Under the pieces are notes generated by a model. The model did not search any database, had not been told where the DNA came from, and worked only from the letters and a program-made list of their open reading frames with translations. Positions 57,960 through 64,000 of a stretch of DNA of 64,000 nucleotides are shown here, piece by piece. Numbering within the stretch: position 1 is the first letter of the stretch; the number at the start of each line of letters is the position of its first letter. Source of the stretch: Topomyia yanbarensis (lineage: Eukaryota; Arthropoda; Insecta; Diptera; Culicidae); contig NC_080672.1 in NCBI RefSeq assembly GCF_030247195.1, positions 389,005,037-389,069,036 on the forward strand, read 5' to 3'. The translations under genes and the position numbers were made by a program.

Positions 57960-58840
57960 AACTGAATTTGTTTATGCTAGCTTTGGCAGAGGGCAATCCT
58001 TGTCCGGCTTATCCTCCACAGCGAGAGTGGTCGGGCTTTTGGATTTTTTATCGTTAGCCGGTGAGTTTCACACCTATTATATATCTTCAAAACGGTTTAG
58101 AAACGTGAAAAATTTACAGCTTAATGAGAAAATTTCAGCACAGTGGTGTGCATTATGCTTTGCTAAAACAAAGCACTAAACGGCGAATCTTAGTCAATAT
58201 TGGTAATTGACACCTCGACGAGTTAGGAAAAGAATGAAAGAGTTTATACTTGTCTTATTCAATCTCGGTAAAAAGGTCCGGTTTAAACGTATACTCGTGT
58301 TTCTATAAAAACCTATCCCAGGTCAGTAAAAATCTCCTGGTAAAAGCCTCACTGGAAGTTGAAAACCTATCTACCACTAACTCCCTCACTCCAAAGCTGT
58401 CAGATTAAAGCTCACTTCTACCCAATCAACTTTGTCGAAAACATCAAACCTCTATGATACATCAGCTAAAACTGGACTGTAATACCCTTACGGAAATAAG
58501 AAAAAATACTCTAATAGCTTGACGGCTCATACTAAAAAGATACCAAGAAACAATTCCCAAAAAGGGCACATTCAATTTCTAACTGTGTCCCACTCATGTG
58601 GAATATAAAATCCTTCACGTTTTACCAATTCTTATGCAATACCTATTAACGCTTCGGATCAGTCTACCTTCTGATCTCGCACAAAGCAGAAGCAAAAAAA
58701 TCGCTACGCTATAGGCACCAATGAATCAAGCCAGCGCTTTGTTTTATATTCAGTGCACAAACAGTATTGAATCGTAACCCCCGGCTGCGCAGCGAAACGA
58801 ACCTGCCAAAGAACACAAAAGTACCCGTTCTACGAAATAG
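57960..58840. other. Intergenic
   Basis: Bases 57995-58070 partly repeat 57590-57665. A word near 58480-58520 (GTAATACCCTTACGGAAATA) resembles 52385-52410. No gene recognised. Confidence 0.4.
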
Positions 58841-59294
58841 CACGATGTCGATTGACTTTTATAAAACTCGTGTTAGACCCACAGTTCAGGAGGTCGAATA
58901 GCTAGTTAAAGTAATCTCGGGGAAGTTTCGTACATTCAGCTACACCATGTCAAAAATTGTGTTTTGATTTCTTTTAGAAGTCCTGCACAGGCACAAAATT
59001 TCGTTGCATAGAACGATATGCAACACGAGGTCGAATTTAATATGACTATGACAGAATCAAGGTCCCCGCGAATAAGGAAAACGACATGGTAGACGTTCGT
59101 ATCCATGGTTTGGAACCGCGCACTAAGGAAGATTACATCAAACGAATTATGTCGTAAAACGGACAAGTGGAATCTGTAACGAATGACGCTTGGAAAAAAT
59201 ATAAACGGTATTCCCAACGGCATTCGTCTTTTGAGGATGCGAGTGACTAAACCAATACATGACTATCGAATGCAAATCGCCGAGGGATGGTGTA

Positions 59295-60542
59295 AAGGGC
59301 GAACACGAAATTATTGCGACACCGAAAATGTCATGCCAGTTTTCTTATAATGTTTAAAATCAAACCAAAATTTTAGGTAGTTTTATACATATATTTACTT
59401 AAAAAATCAAAAGAAAAGTTAATCGATGGAGCCTTGAGTGTAAAATTGAACGCATTTTCGCTTGATGCCCTCCATCAAAGTCTTTACAGTGTCATCCGGT
59501 ACCAGTTTCTCAGTTTTTTTTTCCATTTTCTTAACATGTCCTTCTCGTCTTTGACTGTCTTCTTGCTCTTCCGAAGTTCCCGCTTCATCATTGCCCAGCA
59601 CTGCTCCACCGGGCGAATCTCCGGACAGTTTGGCGGATTCATGTCCTTTGGAACAAAATTGACAGAATTGGCTTCATACCACTCCAGGACACTTTTAGAA
59701 TAGTGGCATGATGCCAAATCTGGCAAAAATAGCTGAGCTTCGTTGTGCTGCTGCAAGAACGGAAAAATTCGCTTCTCGAGGCACTCAGATTTGTAGATCT
59801 CGCCATTTACTGTGCCTTTTGTCACGAAAGACTCACTCCTCAGTCCGGAAGAGCAGATGGCCTGCCAAATGAGATATTTAGAGGCGAACTTCGACATTTT
59901 ATTCTTCCTAAATTTGTCGTCCACATAGAACTTGCTCTTGCCGGTGAAAAACTCCAACCCCGGAATTTGCTTAAAATCGGCTTTTATATACGTTTCGACG
60001 TCCATCACACAGCAGTCATATTTTGTCAGCATCTTCTTGTAGAGCTTCCGTGCCCGAGTTTTAGTCGTCGATTGTTGCCGCTCATCGCGGTTTGGGAAGT
60101 TCTGTACCTTGTATGTATGTAGTCCAGCTCTCTTCTTTGCATTCTGGACGTAGCTCTGCGACATACCGATCTTTTTAGCCAAATCACGGCTTGAGACGGT
60201 CCCGTCCCGGTTTTCTTCCAGCTCCTTTGCCGTGGTCCAACGTCAACCGCTCCTGGAACCGCTTCAACACTCTGGAGACGGTTGAATGGTGAATGTTCAA
60301 CATTTTTCTCAACTGCCGGTGCGACAGGTCAGGAAATTCCAGGTGTTTGGAAAGAATTTGTTCTCTCGACTCGCGTTGGTTCACCTCCATTGTCGTTGAA
60401 TCGAAAAACACGACTTCGAGTTTGACAACATGTAAACAATACACATCAATGAGAAAGTGTGCAAAATTTGGTTGATTTTTACCCAATGGTAAAAGAGTTA
60501 AAGCCCTGTTGAATGTGTCGCAATAATTTCGTGTTCGCCCTT
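59295..60542 (-). mobile_element. ITmD37E-type mariner transposon, 1248 bp
   Basis: Both ends start AAGGGCGAACACGAAATTAT reading inward, and 28 terminal bases are identical. TA dinucleotides flank at 59293-59294 and 60543-60544. The minus strand encodes a nearly intact transposase. Length, TA duplication and catalytic spacing fit the DD37E group of the Tc1-mariner superfamily known from mosquitoes. Confidence 0.95.
59419..60390 (-). pseudogene. DD37E transposase with two single-base frameshifts
   Basis: The start is MEVNQRESREQILSKH at 60390. Residues 1-70 hold a helix-turn-helix (LSHRQLRKMLNIHHSTVSRV) that would bind the ends, then GKGAGRKPG. The frame breaks near 60195 and resumes at SSRDLAKKIGMSQSYVQNAK, a second DNA-binding helix pair. 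Catalytic residues: MDVETYIKAD, then PDLASCHY, then CPEIRPVEQCWAMMK; 37 residues separate the second D from the E of RPVE. A second one-base shift lies in an A run near 59515, after which the frame ends KRKCVQFYTQGSID at 59419. Total about 324 codons, close to the family's length. No other stop is seen, so decay is recent. Confidence 0.92.
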
Positions 60543-61079
60543 TAATCTATAAGCAAACAGCGCTGATCACATATTCCGGGCAGACCCTAACAAGCCAATT
60601 CTTAACCAGACAGCCTACTACGGAGAAACATGCTCCGAAGCAATCAGTCAAAACTCATCTACTCCTGCCAACTCTAACATGCACCTACGGACAATGACCA
60701 CGACAACCGCTCACAAACCAACAACTAGCATCACCAATAAAGAAGCAAACACTGATGAAGACGGATTTAGAACAGCGACGTATAAGAACAACAAACAAAT
60801 AAGATCCTCTGACCGTGACCAGCAAAAAATCAGCACCAATGATGACACGGACGTGAACGATAACGCGAGAGAAGGCAGGCTAGATGACCCCAATCTGTGT
60901 CGGATAAGGTAAATAATGCTTCACCGCCAAGGAAAAGGATCTCAACACTCAGAATCAATAAGATCTGGCAGAGAGACATTCTTGTTTTTTTTATTTCTAC
61001 TTATTGTAAAAACTTAACTGATCCACGGCTCAGTTGTGCTAACGCATTGAGCCATGCCAAAAGTTTTTATCAGAAAAAA

Positions 61080-61890
61080 ACGCTTCGGATCTTCAAAAAG
61101 TGTATAGCATTACGCTTGTCAGAGTATTGCGCATCATGCAAACCGAACATTACGGGGAGAAAGGTGGAATTCCTTTTTCACTACACGACACCGTCTTGTA
61201 TTTGCAGATCGGCTCACGTTTGGCCAGAATTAAAACACAGTCAAAGAAAAAACCGACTTTAAATAGTGGTGGGGTGTTTCGTGCCGCGTTAAGTTAAAAT
61301 CTCTTTCCTACCCGTATGCCAACAGCAAGGTAGCTACTGCACAAAATAAGAACGTCCTGTGCAAAGCAAGACCTACGGCTTGGTCCCACGTATCGGAGCA
61401 GAGGGTCTGGATTCAGACACTTGTCTGGATCCAAACACCACGTCTGAGCCTGGTTCAGGTCGGAACTTGGTAAGGAAAAGGGGAATTTGTTTCAGTCGCG
61501 TATTGCTCCAGATCCGGGAACTTGTCCTGATCTAGTCTAAACTAGTTCGGATCCATAGACTGGTCCGAATCCGTGAACTAAGTCGGAACCAGGCATTTGG
61601 AACCCAGGCGAAAGTCCGGTACAAAGAATACTATCGATTTTTAAAATATTTATTGTGCAATGTAACGTATCTACCATCACAGGACTCGAACAAATCAGCC
61701 CACAAACGAACAGAGCCGAGGAAACACATACTAAAAAACTATTTGATAGTGTGATGTACATACATGTACAGTACCGAAAGAATCTTTGCGGCACTATGGG
61801 TTTAATACCGCAATGCACAATTGCATGGTCTATTACCAAAAAGATACTAGAATCTTACCCAAAAGTAATAGAAGCTTACCTTCGGATTTT
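61080..61890 (+). repeat. Diverged copy of the block at 52330-53320
   Basis: Shares in order TATTGCGCATCA, TTGCAGATCGGCTCAC against TTGAAGATCGGCTCAC, AATAGTGGTGGGGT, the GGATCCAGACACTTGTCT minisatellite, TTTAATACCGCAATGC and AATCTTACCCAAAAGTAATA. No recognisable protein is encoded. Confidence 0.8.
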
Positions 61891-61894
61891 GGAT

Positions 61895-62100
61895 GCATGA
61901 ACATCCAATCAGTCAGTATCCAAAATATTTCTCCGCGAACAGGCAGACGAGCCCCGTTTAAAAGAACAAAATTTGGAAGAGTGGATCCGGCGAAAGGCTC
62001 GACATGAGACTGATAGTTCTTATACTCCTCAATTTTTGCTAAACGCAAATGCTTGCAAACCAGAATTTTCACTGACTGAAGCAAAGGGTCCTGGAAGGAG
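61895..62100 (+). repeat. Diverged copy of 51740-51935
   Basis: Both copies contain AGACGAGCCCCGTT.AAAAGA, CGAAAGGCTC and CCAGAATTTTCACTGACTGA. One frame reads EQADEPRLKEQNLEEWIRRK and SSYTPQFLLNANACKPEFSL, a charged coiled-coil-like stretch that could be from an LTR-element gag; this is uncertain. Confidence 0.7.
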
Positions 62101-62420
62101 CAGCATGAAGTAACAAGTTACTTTACGCTTGTCCGGACATGCCGTAGACTCAGGTGATTCGCATTTCTAATTCCAAAAGACCCTGACTCCTACGGTAGCA
62201 GACAAAAAGTTAAGTCGCCGGTGAGCTCTAAGCTTGCATATATGATCCTTCTACGCTTTTCTAAACTTTCTCCCTTCAACTCCTTGCTCTCCCTTGAGTA
62301 CTATGGCCCTAAATATTGGAAAATATTCTTCACCTTCCAGTCACTTGCTAATTAAATGCCGTAATAACTGTTGACAAATTGACTCAATAGGTCGTTAACA
62401 AAAAATGGTTAACAAAAAAT
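62101..62420 (-). repeat. GCAGGAGTCA-type repeat, reverse copy
   Basis: The minus strand carries GTAGGAGTCAGGGTCTTTTG, AATGCGAATCACCTGAGTC and TACGGCATGTCCGGACAAGC, and near its start GTTATTACGGCATTTAATTA. It interrupts the duplicated block: 61895-62100 and 62440-63000 match 51740-51935 and 51945-53560, but nothing equivalent lies between them there. Confidence 0.75.
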
Positions 62421-62429
62421 GGTAAAAAT

Positions 62430-63060
62430 AGAGTCAACCCCATATTTCACAATTAAGGCCCCTGTCGAAGACTACACCGTTAATCTCTACTTCCCAGGCG
62501 GGCACATAGACAAGATACTTCTTCGTACACGGCCGAGTGTTATTTAGTTAGTTTACGCGATACATCTATGATGTTAAATGAGTTATCTTCGGTCCGCAAG
62601 TAGACCTTCCAAGGGCCATTATTTTGCCATCAGAGAAATATTCGAACCTCCAGACCTCCAGAGGGCCAGAGAGGCTTTCTGTTGTCGGAGATACTTTCAT
62701 GCGCGCTTCAATATCCACGCAAAGAAGGTTTTATCGGAGGAAACTCAAAATAATGCAATGAAATATAAAAGAATAACAATGAAATTTAAAACAATTTGCA
62801 GTAATCAAAAACACATTTTTGCTGAGCCGTCGGTGACACAGCCCGTTAACAAAGGGTATTTCTAAAAACCCAACAGGTATTATCCGGAAATGTTCACTTT
62901 CATTTACATACACCATATCTGAACTTTCGTCACCACGAGCGGTAATCATTCCGAATCTTACTACCCACTCGAGAATAAAAGTGTTTCGCCGGCCCTGCAT
63001 TCCATATTCCATTTTGTTTACAGATTGCCGAATATTACAACCTTTGAAACTAATCAACAT
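62430..63060 (-). pseudogene. Gag-like (ORF1) fragment
   Basis: Encodes WVVRFGMITARGDESSDMVY, VNESEHFRIIPVGFLEIPFV and, after frame changes, KKYLVYVPAWEVEINGVV. It is the uninterrupted counterpart of the fragments at 51940-53562. Stops and frameshifts show it is dead. Confidence 0.55.
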
Positions 63061-63737
63061 TGTGCTGAATCTATGCGTGCGAGTCGCCTTGAGACACGTT
63101 TATTTTCGATGTTAGAATTATTCGCTGCTACAGTAAATAACGGGTTTTCGACATATTGTTTCTTTTTGCACGAATTGTTTGCCAAATTTTTATTATAAAT
63201 TCTGACAGAAGTTTTCTGCATACGTGTGACTGATTCAGAAAGGTGTGAAAAGTACATGTACATTTTAAGTAATAATAGCAGTTTTCCTTTTCAACAAATT
63301 GGTATTCCGAAAATGGCACCGGTGGCAATTAAAGAAATAATTCGAATCATTGATTATTTATCCTTTTTTTAATATTAGCTGCTCTTTCAAATTCGGAAAC
63401 AGCGGCCCCTTGTAAGCAAACCTGTCATCTACTCGTTTGCCCAGATTTTTTAAACATATGGGCTATCAGTTAGAGCGATGTTGGACAGCACCAGGGTTGA
63501 AGCGATGTGGCGTAGTCGAATTTGGCGTCAATTTTGTCTTTTATTCCATGTTGTCTGTAAAAATGCAACGAAAAATAGGGTATAAATATGCTAACCATCA
63601 TAATTAAAAACTTTGAAAAAAATCGAAACAAATCACCCTTCATTGAAAACTAATCATTCTTTTCAGTTTCAACCACTTTATCTATTACTCTCTTTAGTTT
63701 ATTCGGTCCAATGGTGATTCAGCCTTTTGCCTTCGGA
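63061..63737. other. Intergenic
   Basis: AT-rich DNA, no recognisable feature. Confidence 0.35.
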
Positions 63738-64000
63738 TTTTTTTTTTTTTTTTTTTTTTATGATGATGGTCCCACCTCATACCCCCACAAAGGTGTGAGC
63801 TGAACAAGTTATCTAGAAGATAATTAATATTTTAAATCATGACAAGACCAGTTAACAAAAAAAAACGGACTGGTTCAATTTACAGACATAGCCTTTCCTT
63901 CAAAAGAACGTAACCAGATATATTTCGAATATTCCATCAACAACCAGGGTCCATCAAGAAAATTTCCATTCCGGGAAGATACTTGATAGAATCGGGAATT
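63738..64000 (-). mobile_element. 3' end of a retroelement with poly(A) tail (continues past window)
   Basis: A 22-base T run at 63738-63759 reads as a poly(A) tail on the minus strand, directly preceded there by a GC-richer sequence (GTATGAGGTGGGACCATCAT). This is the expected look of the 3' end of a non-LTR element or SINE in reverse orientation. No coding part is in view. Confidence 0.45.

Larger units (their letters stand above)
58845..60920 (+). pseudogene. Gag-like ORF1 split by a mariner insertion
   Basis: A start at 58845 gives MSIDFYKTRVRPTVQEVE, then a stop. Across several frame changes the DNA encodes AQ.FVA..DMQHEVEFN, DVRIHGLEPRTKEDYIKRIM and SVTNDAWKKY, then DYRMQIAEG up to 59292. 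The mariner (59295-60542) interrupts the frame. It resumes with YKQTALITYSG, a decayed knuckle (AYYGETC) and a threonine-rich tail ending in SDKVNNASPPRKRISTLRIN near 60960. The protein would be an RNA-binding ORF1 of a non-LTR element; the sequence is recognisable as mosquito-type gag but not assigned to a clade. Already broken before the insertion, judging by stops outside it. Confidence 0.7.

Noticed and set aside
1..64000. Endogenous copies of non-retroviral RNA viruses, common in mosquito genomes
   Set aside because: No frame resembles a flavivirus or rhabdovirus protein; the protein-like fragments are explained by transposable elements.

Overview
The window looks like repeat-rich nuclear DNA from an insect, most probably a culicine mosquito (Aedes-like). 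The reasons are AT-rich intergenic DNA, a Tc1-mariner element whose transposase has DD37E spacing (the ITmD37E group described from mosquitoes), tRNA-derived SINEs, TTAA-flanked MITEs, R1-like non-LTR retrotransposons with CCHC knuckles, an APE endonuclease and an RT, and medium-repetitive elements carrying (CA)n or (GTAT)n tracts. The species call is inference. I recognise no single-copy host gene. Almost every readable protein fragment belongs to a transposable element, and almost all of them are broken.

Layout. 1-994: 3' end of a hAT transposon. 3.0-3.4 kb: a duplicated promoter-like unit. 5.4-6.4 kb: two minus-strand tRNA-related SINE copies inside what looks like one composite insertion. 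7.0-8.5 kb: a diverged direct repeat flanking a TTAA MITE. 9.2-12.7 kb: two blocks of a degenerate 12-bp minisatellite that keeps five of six reading frames open. 13.5-14.5 kb: a medium-repetitive element that recurs through the window. 15.03-16.0 kb: a 971-bp piggyBac-type MITE with intact TTAA duplications. 19.1-28.5 kb: two R1-like non-LTR retrotransposon remnants (A and B), head to tail on the minus strand. 31.07-34.15 kb: a pogo/Tigger-type transposon with both inverted termini, a probable 54-bp intron and an internal DDE deletion. 35.4-35.6 kb: a SINE with clean target-site duplications. 35.71-41.90 kb: a 6.2-kb interval bounded by TA-flanked inverted repeats and filled with other repeats, including a near-identical tandem duplication of about 885 bp. 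42.88-45.38 kb: a foldback-like element bounded by inverted arrays of a 16-bp subrepeat, with at least three more insertions inside it. 47.6-63.0 kb: fragments of another type of non-LTR element (gag-like, endonuclease and RNase H pieces on both strands), with one block present twice. 59.295-60.542 kb: an almost intact mariner-like element inserted into a gag reading frame. The last 260 bases begin another minus-strand element with a poly(A) tail.

The genes do not form a pathway. The region is a stratified graveyard of elements inserted into one another, and the nesting order can be partly read from it. The youngest-looking items are the DD37E mariner (28-bp perfect termini, two single-base frameshifts), the 787-bp inverted-arm element at 43.2-43.9 kb, the tandem duplication at 40-41.8 kb and the SINE at 35.4 kb. 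The least explained structures are the 12-bp minisatellite, the inverted-arm element with a 14-bp duplication and an asymmetric direct repeat, and the foldback-like element.
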